A stretch of 64,000 bases of DNA from Larix kaempferi (lineage: Eukaryota; Streptophyta; Pinopsida; Pinales; Pinaceae), in the NCBI GenBank assembly GCA_027924585.1, contig BSBM01000179.1, forward strand, positions 10,598,501 to 10,662,500, in the 5' to 3' direction. Each line of letters starts with the position of its first letter. Position 1 is the first letter of the stretch. Under the pieces are notes generated by a model, which saw only the letters and a list, made by a program, of their open reading frames with translations, was not told the origin of the DNA and made no database searches. Of this stretch, positions 21,539 through 32,129 are shown piece by piece. The position numbers and the translations under genes were made by a program.

Positions 21539-22770
21539 ATGGTATTGAAGTGGCGAGAAAGAGAACATAAAGTAGAAGATGAACAAGCTGCGAATGATCC
21601 ACAATGCGTGGATGCCTTGAGAAATTGCGGTTTGCTCAAATTTTTTGAGATCTAGGGGATGAGATCCCAGATCTCACTGCTGACACACATGCTCCAGAGT
21701 TGGGATGCGGCCCAATATTACTTTGTGATGGGTGAACATATCCTCACGATATACATTGAGGATATCTCCTTTCTCACTGGTTTGTCCCGAAGAGGGGGCG
21801 TTGTACATCTTACTAGGACATGGGCCAGTGATCGTACAGTTGAGGACATGGTGTCACAGCACCGTGTTGCTACTTCTCGTCCTTCTAGCGGGAAGATTCT
21901 CATCAGGGATGTGGTGATCCATCCACTGCAGACCATATTGCTTACCATTACTAGGGTGGCGGGTAGCCAAGCCCCACACACGGCTACTCGAACCCATGGT
22001 TTTCAACTGGTGTGAGGATCTCCTTGCAAACATCCGAGCTTAGCTGACCAAGTGTCAGCGAGGGGAGCTCAAGCAGTTTGGGTATGGATCGATCATAGTA
22101 TCGTTCCTCTTGGAGCGGATTCCTCTTCTACGTCCGTAGCTGGTACTTGATGACAGGGAGCCCAAGGATCCCCATATGCTCAGATGGGCTGAGGTCATGA
22201 CCCGTCATGGTGGCAGGCCCATCATTAGATTTGGTCCCGAGTTTTTCAGCTGGCTAGAGGGCCAGTTACTTATGGTTGAGGAATTTCCATACAGTGGAAC
22301 GGACATCCGAGAGGATCCCGACTTGGTGCTGCCAGAGGGTGCAACATGGGGTGACCTAGGTGAGAACAAAACCCTTGTATTTTTAGTTTTTTATATTATG
22401 TCATTTTTTTTATTTAGTGCTGACAAGCATGTAATATGTGTGTGCAGATGTGGGTCCCGTACAGCCAGTGGGTCTCTCCCTTCTGGCGAGGAGAGACAGA
22501 GGCGGGGAGGTAGTCGTTCCTGCAGGTGCTCATGCTTCCATCGAGGAGATCGAGGAGGTGTATAGGAACCTGTCCTAGCTGACTGTGGAGGTACCAGAGC
22601 TAGCTATTGATGACTTACCGAGGCCCATGCAGAGATTTGGGGTTGGAGCGTCTGTGTGCTTCAATGCCTTACTCTGCAAGGTGGCTTGGACCGTAGACTG
22701 CTTCCTTACCTAGCGGCAGCATGTCGTTCGAGCTAGGGGTGGTGTACGGGTCAGGAACTAGGCCTGATGA
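21539..22770 (+). pseudogene. Antisense plant-mobile-domain (PMD) pseudogene inside the Tat-like element
   Basis: From ATG 21539 the frame reads VLKWREREHKVEDEQ and CGLLKFFEI, then TAG (21653-21655). In the same frame follow LLTHMLQSWDAAQYYFVMGE, HILTIYIEDISFLTGLSRRG and HPLQTILLTI, to 22015. This is the pattern of the aminotransferase-like plant mobile domain (PF10536 type), where a W..E....F....GE.TITL.D...L.GL core is typical. After a frameshift come FNWCEDLLANIRA, GSIIVSFLLERIPLLRP and EVMTRHGGRPIIRFGPEFF. A candidate intron (22360-22447) and more C-terminal sequence follow. It lies opposite to gag-pol, between pol and the 3' LTR. PMD proteins are linked to silencing and to transposons. 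At least two lesions make it a pseudogene here. Confidence 0.72.
22360..22447 (+). other. Candidate intron in the antisense PMD gene
   Basis: The donor is GTGAG at 22360-22364. A very T-rich interior leads to a TGTGTGTGCAG acceptor ending at 22447. At 88 bp it fits plant introns. Coding bias on both sides and the T-rich interior support it, but no transcript can be seen. Confidence 0.45.
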
Positions 22771-23042
22771 TACTACTATACTTGTACTAAGAGCTTAGAG
22801 GCCTCAGATTTTGTACTACTAAAAGCTATGATGCTTCATATTTTTGTGGAGACTCACTGAAAGCCATTGTGCTTCAGATTTTGTACCAGCTCTATTTTTT
22901 TAGCGATATATATATATACAGACATTACCGATGATTTATACATTATGAGTTTTTTAAAATGATTAGTGATGTGATCTTGTTTATATGTTTGCTTTTATAC
23001 ATTGTATTTACATGTCATGAATGTTTTTACAGATTATGAGTA

Positions 23043-23456
23043 TTATGTGTGTGTGATGTACCAATCCAAAATGAAGTTGGCCATCGAGTCAGCAACTGTG
23101 TTTAACTCCCGTGAAATGTGTAGGTATTGAATGAATTCAAATGAACTTTCCAGGAGATGTACTCGTCTGAAGAGACGGAGTAAGGCGGGATCACGGATGG
23201 CATACACTCGGTTCATATGGGAAAGCACTAATTGAGAATCCATGTGGATGACAATGTGGTTCATACCCAAGGAAATTGCATTAGCTAGGGTTCCGATTAC
23301 TGCCTGATACTCTGCGGCATTGTTGGTCGCAAACCCTAGGCAACTTCCTCCTCAGCTAATGAGCTCACCTACTGGGGAATATAGTACCCAGGCTGTCGAA
23401 GCAAGGTTACGGGTATGCCGGCTAGCACTGTCCGCGAATCCATAGCACGTTGCCAT
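23043..23456 (-). pseudogene. Second RNase H (additional, archaeal-type) downstream of integrase
   Basis: From ATG 23456 the 137-codon frame shows FADSASRHTRNLASTAWVLY, SPVGELIS, then TGA (23352-23354), then CLGFATNNAAEYQAVIGTLA, IVIHMDSQLVLSHMN, FEFIQYLHISRELNTVADSM and AN. The acidic set of RNase H is present: D in FADS, E in NAAEYQAV, D in HMDSQL, D in VADSMAN. The element already has its own RNase H after RT (24681-25517), so this is a second one, as known for the Tat group of plant gypsy elements. A pyrimidine-rich TGTGTGTGCAG stands directly before the ATG and looks like a splice acceptor. The single stop would inactivate it. Confidence 0.82.
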
Positions 23457-23585
23457 CTGCACACACAGACAGAACATGGTATAAGAAGCGAAAACAAGAT
23501 CAAAAGACACTCAAAAAAGAAATACGTCACACCACACAAAAACACACCATGTACAGTATATACAAGCAATTCTATGTATGAGGGA

Positions 23586-24602
23586 TCAATCATAGTATCT
23601 CTTCAGGTAAATCCCATTGCGGGGTTCACCCAAAGAGATTCCATCATAGTCTTCAAGCTCGTAAGCTCCTTTCTCCAAAACACGTTTGACTATGTAAGGT
23701 CCATGCCACATGGACTCGAACTTCCCTGCTCCTAGTTTGTCATGATTCTGGTCATAAGTAAGGACCAGGTCACCCTCATTAAAGATATGAGGTTCAACTA
23801 ACTTATTGTATTGGGCTTTGATGCGTTTCTTGTGCACTTCATTAGCAAGAGCGGCATCTCGACGAGACTCATCAAGTTTTGCTAAGTGCAAGAGACGTTC
23901 TTCCTCAGCAGTAGTGTTAGGAAGAAGTTCGACAGCGAGTTGTAGAAATGGAATTTCGTACTCTATCGGTAGAACAGCCTCCAATCCATATACCAATTGG
24001 AAAGGAGTGAAGCTTGTGGTGGTTTTGACGGAAGTTCGGTAGGCCCATAACACTGAAAAGAGCATGTTGTGCCAATTGGACTTATGTGTCCTTACCATCC
24101 TTTGGACCATAGTTTTCAAGACCTACTTAATGGCCTCAACCTGTCGATTGGATTGCGGGTAGTAGGGTGTTGAATTTTCATGGAGAAAACCCAACCTGTC
24201 ACTCAATTCATCAACCATATGGTTCTGAAAATGAGAACCATGATCAGTAAAAATTGCCTGAGCAACTCCAAACCGCGCTATTACAAGATTGAACATGAAG
24301 AGTGCGGCAGTTTTTTCGTCATTCTGGTATGTAGGCATAGCTTCGGCCCACTTTGTGAAGTAATCCACAGCTACAATGATGTAACTATGCCCCTTGGCCG
24401 AGGTAGGCTTACAATGCATAAAATCAATGCCCCATTTTGTGAATGGGCCAACGGCAATAACCAGATGTAACGGGGCGGGATGAGTGCACTTCTTCGTATG
24501 GAAGTGTTGGCAAGGAGGACATTTTTTTACAACCTCAATACAATCTTTGAAGATAGTAGGCCAAAAATATCCTACGCGTAAAATCTTCTGGGCTATAGCC
24601 AT
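23586..24602 (-). pseudogene. Integrase of the Tat-like element
   Basis: The zinc-binding end (VKKCPPCQHFHTKKC) leads to the DDE core: GIDFMHCKP (first Asp), VDYFTKWAEAMP, FTDHGSHFQNHM (second Asp), TPYYPQSNRQVEAIK (Glu). After TAG at 24123, replacing the Gln of the usual N-Q-VLK, come AYRTSVKTTTSFTPFQLVYG and the C-terminal GPYIVKRVL, ending in KRYYD at 23586. Integrase inserts the cDNA into the genome. The HH half of the zinc motif lies just upstream, after the stop at 24681. Apart from stops at 24681 and 24123 the pol frame is continuous. Confidence 0.92.
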
Positions 24603-24680
24603 CCCAGAGAGGTGACCACCACATGCCCCAGTGTGACAGTCATTCAGAACGCGTTCAGCCTCATCGTGAGTGAGACAACG

Positions 24681-25517
24681 TCAAAGAATTGAATCAATGC
24701 CACGGTGATACAAAGTATCATTGATGATTAAATAATACTTTGCATGGTGAGGTATCTTACGATGGTCATCGCGAAAGAGTTGAGGGTTGAAGCATTGGGT
24801 TTGAAGATACAGTGAGATATCTCCATACCAGGGGTCAGACGTACTGATGAGAAACAATGATTCATCTGGAAAGGAGTCATTGTGCTCAACTTCTACATCA
24901 GGACGGGGAAGGTCGCAAATGAGCTCGACAAACACCAAAGACTTCTTAGACTTAGCTTTCTCGAAAAGAAGATCAAATTCTTGCAATATCACAATCCAGC
25001 GTGAATACTTACCCCCAAGCACCTGATGTGTCAGTACGTGGTACATGGGGTTCGAGTCGGCAATGATAGTGGTCGTGCAGAGCAAGATGTAGTGTCGAAA
25101 CTTCTGGATGGTGATGACCGCCGCGAATGTGAGTTTTTCGACATGTGAATATCTAGTTTCAGCGTCGGCTAGACCCTTACTTGCATAGTATATTACATGT
25201 TGCTGGGCATTTTGATCCTCCTGTACCAAAACCATGGCGATAGTGGTAACAGAAGTGGCGAGATATAAGATGTAATCTTGATAATAATTTGGCGGTTGGA
25301 GCACGGGGGCATGCGTGATGGCATGTTTGATACTGCCGAAGCATTTTTTAGCTTGGTCGTCCCAGATGAACGGGACGTCCTTCTTGAGCAGTCTCATATA
25401 CCCCTGAGTCTTCTCTGCGAAATTGCAAGCAAAACGTCTTAAATAATTCACCTTACCTTGGAGACTTTGAAGTTCCGTCACATCAGTCGGGGGTGGTAGG
25501 TTGATGATGGCCTCCAC
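24681..25517 (-). pseudogene. RNase H of pol (gypsy-type) and tether
   Basis: It continues the RT frame after a TGA at 25572. It has LQSLQGKVNYLRRF, LYLATSVTTIAMVLVQED, QQHVIYYASKGL, YSHVEKLTFAAVI, IIADSNPMYHVLTHQVLGGK and YSRWIVILQEFDLLFEKAKS. This is the usual gypsy RNase H, though the first Asp of L-Y-L-D has become Ala (LYLATSV), which would lower activity. It ends at TGA 24681, where an Arg is expected before CLT. Confidence 0.88.
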
Positions 25518-25571
25518 CTTTAAGCGATCAATGCGGATCCCATCCTTCGAAATGATAAATCCTAAGAGGCA

Positions 25572-26891
25572 TCAGGACTCAATGCAAAAGATGCACTTAT
25601 GAGGATTCAGACGGATATTGTACCGTCTGCATCTGAGGAAAATGGCCGTCAGATGATCAATGTGGAACTCGCGCTGCTTTGAATGGGCAGGGAGATCGTC
25701 CAAGTAAGGTTCCACAAAATCCTTAATATCGTGGAAGGCATACGACATAGCCCATTGAAACATGGCGCAAACATTTTTAAGGCCAAATGGGAGTTTGCGG
25801 TATGCAAATGTACCCCATGGGCATATGAAAGCCGTCTTATGTTGGTCGGCTGGGTTGATTTCAATTTGGTTGTAACCAGAAAATCCATCCATGAATGAGA
25901 AGATGATGCTTACGACACAGTTGTCGAGGATCTGGTCGATGAAGGGGTTCGGGTAGTTGTCTTTTGGACAAGCCCGATTAAGGTCCCGATAATCAACATA
26001 GACGCGGATGGTTCCCTGCTTTTTGTTCATAGGAACGATGTTTGAGATCCAATCCGTCAATGGGACAGGATAAATAAAACCATCTCTTAAGACCTTTTCA
26101 ATTTCTACCTTTATTGTCACAGTCTTCCGGGGGTGTACCGGTTGCAACTTTTGGCGTACAGGTTTGATGTCGGGATAGGTTTTTATTTTGTGAGAAACAA
26201 TTATGGGTTCTATCCCAGGCATCTCCTCATAGGACCAAGTAAATACGTCTCGAAATTGCTTGAACAAGGCCGTGCTAACAACGATTTCTTTAGGGGAACA
26301 CTTCTGGCCTATGTGAATGTGTTCCACTATACTTGGTTTCACCGAGATGTCTACCGGGGTGGTTGGCTCAATATTGACCAAGTTTCCCTCTGTGTCCGTA
26401 AGACATGTAAGGATGGGGGAATGAGGGGATGGGTAGATATCTGGTGAAAAGAGGGTATGGATGTTGTTCTCTATGTACTCCAAAGGAGAAAGAAAAGATG
26501 ACCTATGGTGGAGATCATCCCACGGACTGTCGTCAATATTCATTACTTCCATGATGGACTCGTCTGAATGAAAAGTCCGAAGTAAGAGATCAGGTAGAGA
26601 TGACGTCCTTCGTAGAGAACAGGATGGAGAGACCACGGTTAAATGGTCTTCTGATGCTGATTGGATAGCCTCATAAATACGTTCAGCGGGTGAAAGAGGC
26701 ATCATATCTCCAAGCAGTTTTGTTGTGGCTTCATCTAGTACAAGCCAAGCATCGTTGGAGTGAGATAAAATCTTAGTGGAGATCATGTTCACCATAGCAA
26801 CATGATTAGGGGGGTCTGCGGCTGGAAAAATGCCCATGAGAGATGAATCTTTCAAAAGGACAACCCCTACACTCTCATACTGTTTTGACAT
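25572..26891 (-). pseudogene. Reverse transcriptase of the Tat-like element
   Basis: RT motifs follow in order: YPDIKPVRQKLQP, EIEKVLRDGFIYPV, IRVYVDYRDLNRACPKDNYP, FSFMDGFSGYNQI (first catalytic Asp), WGTFAYRKLPFGLKN and VEPYLDDLPAHS. The last is the YxDD box, here YLDD, intact. The N-terminal 200 residues bridge from protease. It ends with FCIES before a TGA where the family has a basic or Gly residue ahead of LLGF. With stops on both sides, the polyprotein cannot be made from one frame. Confidence 0.93.
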
Positions 26892-26972
26892 CTGTCCAAT
26901 GGAAGGAACATGGTCACCAGGATGAGTAGTGGCGTCTAGTGTACAAAAATCTAATTGGTCGATAGTAACAAT

Positions 26973-27734
26973 TCATCCTTGGTGGGGGAATTGTACTATG
27001 CAGAAGACTAAAGAGGCTACCGCCTGCATGGTGTAAAACCAATTGCGACCAAGCAAGAGATTATAATCTAACGGGACCGAGACCACTTCCACATTAATGG
27101 CTACGGTCTTTCCACCCAACTCAACTACAAGAGCTTGTAAGAGCCCATGAGGTTGAAATCCATGCCCGTCGAATTCTTTCAACGTGGTAGGAGAACGATT
27201 CAATTTGGGAGAGCCAATGGCTCTCCAACGAGCGATGGACATGACAGAAGTGTAGGCTCCTTCGTCCAAAAGGGTACGATGGACAATCTTCCTAGCAATG
27301 TTCGCAGAAACTTGGAATGCGAGCTGGTGCGAGAGCCTAGACTTAAAGTTGTCAAGTCGGAACATGATGTTGTTCGAGGAATCCGGGTCAACTACACCGA
27401 TGGCTGCGAGGAGAGTTTTTCGTTGATTAGGGAAATTATCCAAAACTTCCAGGGTAGACATGGTGCAAGGAGCTTGTGCCAAATCCTCTATGATATTGTA
27501 ATTTTGTGCTGCTCGAGCATTAGGATTGAAAACAACTTTTTGAATCGTACTCTTGGGCAATCGCAATATCGAATCTAAGGAGGGATTCTCTATGGTGAGA
27601 GAAGTCGATGGTACAGTGACATCAGTTAAAGAGTGGGAATCTTTTTCAGTATTAATTCCAGTGGATTTCTTCGAAGGGACCGGTTCGTAAGATCGTGAGC
27701 GAGTATTTAAACTGATTGTCTCATTACGCAACAT
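26973..27734 (-). pseudogene. Aspartic protease of the Tat-like element
   Basis: It contains KVVFNPNARAAQNYNIIEDL, MSTLEVLDNFPNQRKTLLAA and RLSHQLAFQVSANIARKIVH. Then come the active-site region LLDEGAYTSVMS (the usual D-S/T-G is D-E-G, as the relic at 8420-8905 has D-D-G) and LLGRNWFYTM near the end. The D-x-G pattern is shared by both copies, so it is probably a family trait rather than damage. It overlaps the end of the gag frame by 28 bp in another frame. TGA at 26973 separates it from RT. Confidence 0.82.
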
Positions 27735-28165
27735 GAGAACATGCGCCCGATTGGATGGTTCCCCCTGGGCTGGGGGGGTTGAGCAATCATCTGCTGGTTT
27801 TGAGTAGGAAACGGATCGTTGAGGATTGCGGGAGTTGGTTCACCCCTAAGAAGCTTTTGTACTTCGTCTCTATGGGGACACTCTTTGGAGAAATGGTCAT
27901 CTCCACACAGTAAGCAAGGATACTTCAGTTTCCTTTTCTGCTTGTTATCGTCAAGAGTGCTCTTTTGTTCCTGCTGGGCGGAAGAATTTTTGGGTTTCCC
28001 CTTGTTATTCTTCTTACCGTTAAACTTCTGAGATGAAGCTGATTGAACAGAATTCACCTCTTCAGCTACAGCAAGAGCAGTCGACTTGGTGGTGTTGTGG
28101 CCATCCTGAGCCTGTAAGGGGGAAGAACCTTGAAGGTTGGATGATCCAACAGTACTAGAGGCAGG
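27707..28165 (-). pseudogene. Gag C-terminus with zinc knuckle
   Basis: A Lys/Asn-rich stretch leads to YPCLLCGDDHFSKECPHRDE, a C-x2-C-x3-H-x4-C knuckle that binds RNA. Spacing equals the relic at 7641-8310. It reads in the same frame as 28166-28549 through a TAG at 28166, where a Gln is likely (LNT-Q-PAS). The frame ends at 27707, inside the start of the protease frame, so gag and pol lie in different frames here. Confidence 0.8.
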
Positions 28166-28902
28166 CTAGGTGTTAAGGGATCCAATGATTCCATCGGTTT
28201 GGAGTCCCTTATGTGGTTTCGTGGGGTCATTAACATCATGGGGTGCGTCAGGTAGAATATTAAACAAAGTGCCAGATTGAGTGTAGACCAGGTCTAGCAG
28301 ATGGGCACTCGCAATGGCTTGTTCTTTGGTGACAACACCTCTCATGGCAACATCTTTTGCTATGGTGGGAATGAGCGATTTTGTAAACCAGTCTGCTAGG
28401 AGCTGATCTGGAATAGGAGCTTTAATAAGACGTCGTCTCCTTAACCACTCATGGATATGATCGGAAATATGAGTGGCGGTATTCTGACGGAGAAAGGTTA
28501 AAAGCTCAGTACCAGTCTCATATCGTATAGGCAGCTGGAAATGCGTCAAAAGTTGATAGCAAGAGAGCCGAAATCAGGAAAAGAGTGGGGTGGCAACTCG
28601 ATGTACCACTTGGCAGCCGAACCGGTGAGAGTCCTTTGAAACAATCTAAGATGAATTGAATCATCCATTAAGGAATTAGATGAACACGATAAGTGGTATG
28701 TCATCATGTGGTTTTTAGGGTCTTCACCTGGCTTGCCGTCAAACTTGGGGATATCAGACAGAAGTTTCACCGGAATCGGTGGCCAGTTAGATCTGTGGTA
28801 AATAGGATCATTGGTTAAACGGGATAGGTCAAGCAAGTCCAAAGTAGCCAGGAAGGGCAGCTGTGGGTTAGGCTGCGCGTATTGATAATATAGATAAGGC
28901 AT
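28166..28902 (-). pseudogene. Conserved gag domain
   Basis: The first part (to 28546) holds NWPPIPVKLLSDIPKFDGKP, DSIHLRLFQRTLTGSAAKWY and FPDFGSLAINF. A frameshift near 28,555 then moves to a second frame with THFQLPIRYETGTELLTFLR, WLRRRRLIKAPIPDQLLADW and AIASAHLLDLVYTQSG. This is the retrotransposon gag family that forms the particle core. The match with the plus-strand relic continues across the frameshift, so it is a lesion, not a domain end. Confidence 0.85.
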
Positions 28903-28914
28903 GTAAGGACCAAA

Positions 28915-30534
28915 CTAACCGTAAGGTGTACCAGGATGAAACTGACCGTAGCGGGGTGTGCCGCCCGAACCGTAAGGAGGTCCGCCACCATAAGGTGGTC
29001 CATTCCAATAAGGTTGGGGTCCACCTCCACCTTCGGGAAGGGGTGGAGGTCCGCCGCCACCACTGGGAGGAGGTGGGGGTCCATAACCGTAATAAGGTGG
29101 CCCACCACCACCTCCACCTGGATGGGGCGGTGGACCACTTCCATCACCAGAAGGATGGGGGCCCCCACCACCTCCACCGCCAAAAGGATGAGGGTCTCCA
29201 CCACCGCCGCCACCACCATAGTAATTAGGTCCTCCATCGCCTCTTCCTGGAAGGGGTGGTGGACCATCGCCGCCACCCGAAGGAAAATGTCCTCCTCCGC
29301 CATGATAGGGTGGTCCCCTACCACCTCCGCTGGGAGGGGGTGGTGGACCATTCCCGCCATTGCCGAAGGGGTGAGGGATGTTGTAGGAAAAATGAGGCGG
29401 GCCTCCACGAATGTTAGGTGGGGGCTTGCCGGTTCCAGCAGGAGGTGGGGGAGGACCGATCGGGGGTGGTGGTATTTGAGGGATAGTTGGTTGGGGTCCG
29501 TGTTGCAACACAGGTTGTTGCCCCCATAGAGTGTATGGATTCCTAGGATAAGGTATCCCGTATGGCGCATTTTCGGGATTAGGTTGGCTCGGCACAGGGT
29601 TAACAGAACCTGGATACGCTTGACTCCATGAGGGTTGAGTTACGTTTGACGGCCCTCCAACATGAGATAATCCCATGGTGGATGGTCTAGCGGGTTGAGA
29701 AGGTCCAATGGAAGGTCCGTTGGGGATTCCATCGCCTACGTTCTGGTTAGGAAATGGGGGTTTCCCCCCAACCACAACAGTTTGACCACTATTCAAAGGT
29801 TGAACCAACGTAGGTTGTTGACTAGCTACCGTGGTAATAACATTACCAATAAGATAATCTGTGGGAATGGAATACCCTCCCCTCAAATTCTGAGGTGGGG
29901 GAGGAACTGGTAAAGTAACCGTGGTAGTGACAGGTGTGTTGGACTGTTGTCCTTCCACCAGTTGGTTCACTTGAGGTGCAGGACTGGACTCTTTCAAGTG
30001 TTGACCAGTCTTGTTGGTGGTCACGTGGTGGGGTGCTTCAGGTGATCCGAAAGATAACGGGTGAACTGGGATGTTTCTGTCGTCAAATCTTATTTGGAAA
30101 TGGCGATTATGGAACTCTTCAGAGTGTTTCCTGAGACTTTGTCTTCGAATCTCATCACCTTTAATACATAACTGTTCCAAACATTCATGAATGGGGTTGA
30201 AAATTTTGGCAAGGTCATGCCTAGAGAACTCTGGAGTAGTCCAGTTTGGTGGGGATGAGATGGAAAAATGAGCCACTGGGTGGTCCGTAGAAGATGTCCA
30301 ATAAGATGTTGAAGGACCAATAGCTGCTGTAGGGTCATCCTGGGGTTGGTTTATCCATTCCAACGATCCAGGTTCCCCCAAGATGATGGGAGAAACGTTT
30401 TGTGAAGTGGGGGTGTGTGCTTCTTCATCCTGCGGGGGATGAGAGGCAGGTGAATCTAGTGGAAACAAAAGTCTGCCAACATTCAAAGTGGGGTTCTCCA
30501 CTTCAGTAACTATGACCGCATTACGCCGATCCAT
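28915..30534 (-). pseudogene. Gag N-terminal region with a long Pro/Gly-rich segment
   Basis: The 539-codon frame begins MDRRNAVIVTEVENPTLNVG. Its second half, residues about 330-535 (28,930-29,520), is made of Pro, Gly, His and Tyr in alternating poly-Pro and poly-Gly runs. The frame ends at TAG 28915, but the next frame (28902-28546) is in register and completes the sequence if the stop is read as Gln (YG-Q-FGPY). The segment is low-complexity and probably disordered; its role in the particle is unknown. The related relic at 6086-7640 has no such long runs, so it seems to have expanded in this lineage. Confidence 0.72.
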
Positions 30535-32124
30535 TCTTACCCTCGAAATAACCTCCAGATTAAGGGGATATTCGGGTGATAAGTTTCAGATCCTACGGGA
30601 CCTTCTCCAGGGAAAATCTGCCAGAGTATCAGGAAAATCAACCAAAAAGGATGAAACAACGTTTCTCCTAAGGGTATGCTACAAGAAAAGTAGTCCAGAA
30701 AAGCTACTCAAACTAAGGCAACAAGCAAACTTATGTGACAGAGTGGATTCAAAAGTATGGAACCTCACGGGATTATCAAGGCATTGCAAACTGCGATATA
30801 CTGCAGGGTCCAACAATATGACGCGACAAGGAGGATTGGGACCGTACCCTTGCCTGCATACACGATTACATGGACAGTACATGTGTGCTAACCTCCCCGA
30901 GTGTTGTCCTCGGTGTATTGCTTTGCCAAGATAGCCAAATGGTTAACTCGGTTGCTTTCAGGAATCCTAATGGTGTCTCCCGATATACGCAAGGTACGTG
31001 GGAGCTCAAATCCATAGTGGTGTTGTCTAATGCACAACTGTTCGACAAGATACCTTTCGATATACGTGTCGAGTACGTGATACACCCTTCGATATACACC
31101 AAGTATGGATTATGGTACTTGGAGGGTACGTGAAGGAGCTTGATATACCGATGTATGTGGAAGACTACAATACCCTCAGGATACAGTGCTGGAAAATAAC
31201 GACAGCTACCACGCTTAAGGACGCCAGAACACGTCTCTAACTTACACACAAGTTGCTAAAAATTTTACCTAGTTCTACCGTTAATTTTATCTTGGACGGT
31301 TAGGTGAATGCATGAGGTGAGTACATAATCAGAAGCATAATGCAAGCCCTGACTACATGCATGAAATGTTCTTTTCTTTCAATGAATTCTAGCTATGGAA
31401 AGGAGAAAGCTTTTTCCAATGGTATTGCCATAACAAACTCAATGCAATGCAATTCCCAATGCAAACAAATTTGACAATGAAAGTATTCTTTTCCTTTTCA
31501 ACGAAACACAAAAGTACACAACACTACTAAACCAAATCAAAACAACTTTTTTCTTTTCTTCTTCTTTTCAAAGTAAAATGACACTAAGTGATGAAAAGAG
31601 AGGATTCTGAAATGAAATATGCAAGCCTTTCAATTTCAATTTCGATGATCTAAAGGAAACAAAAATTAAAAATGCATCTATCTTTCCTTAACATGGAATT
31701 AATTTTGCAAAAAATCGAAGCTTTCTTTGAGCCTTTCAAGAAGATGAGCGATTCATAATTCGAGAAAAAAACAATAGATCATACATTCATTCAATTTTTC
31801 CAAAATATAAACGACAATTTTCCAATGCAAACAACTTCAATAATGTTTTGAGAAACAATGGGAAAGAAGCACTTTTAAACTTTTCGATGGATGCATCAAA
31901 GAATAGACTTGATAACAACTCTGCTTTCAGATCTAAATGACTGAAAAGAAAACACTACTTGCAGCACTCATACCTTCGGGAAACTCAAGAAAAGACAAGC
32001 ACTCAACCAAGCTGAAAACACACTTAACTCAAAATCAAGCAGCAGCAAGCAAACTAAGCAAGCAAAGTTCAAAACAAATGTAAATGAGGTCTAGAAGTTG
32101 ATCCAATGCAATGATCAGATCAGG
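30535..32124 (-). other. 5' leader of the Tat-like element, gag-proximal part
   Basis: About 1.6 kb between gag and the nested insertion. A 127-codon minus-strand frame at 30866-31249 lies over several CGATATAC phrases (about 30980-31100) and has no recognisable relative. Tat/Ogre elements often have a small extra gene upstream of gag, but nothing seen here proves one. The part next to the insertion (31,300-32,120) is A-rich and noncoding. Confidence 0.45.
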
Positions 32125-32129
32125 GATGG
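32125..32129. repeat. Target-site duplication of the non-autonomous LTR element, left copy
   Basis: GATGG here matches GATGG at 39599-39603, directly after the 3' LTR. Confidence 0.9.

Noticed and set aside
21539-22015. PMD frame as a host gene
   Set aside because: It lies between pol and the 3' LTR of an element whose boundaries are fixed by target duplications, and it carries stops and a frameshift.
27147-27578. 143-codon plus-strand frame
   Set aside because: It is antisense to the protease of the Tat-like element and has no recognisable domain.
28815-29570. 251-codon minus-strand frame and plus-strand frames 28926-29228 and 28936-29529
   Set aside because: They overlap the Pro/Gly-rich part of gag. 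Such low-complexity DNA stays open in several frames. The composition (His/Val/Pro or Arg/Trp/Thr runs) is what the repeat gives when read out of frame.
30866-31249. 127-codon minus-strand frame as the extra ORF of Tat/Ogre elements
   Set aside because: Position is suggestive, but I see no motif, and overlapping frames on both strands are equally open; not supported enough to call.
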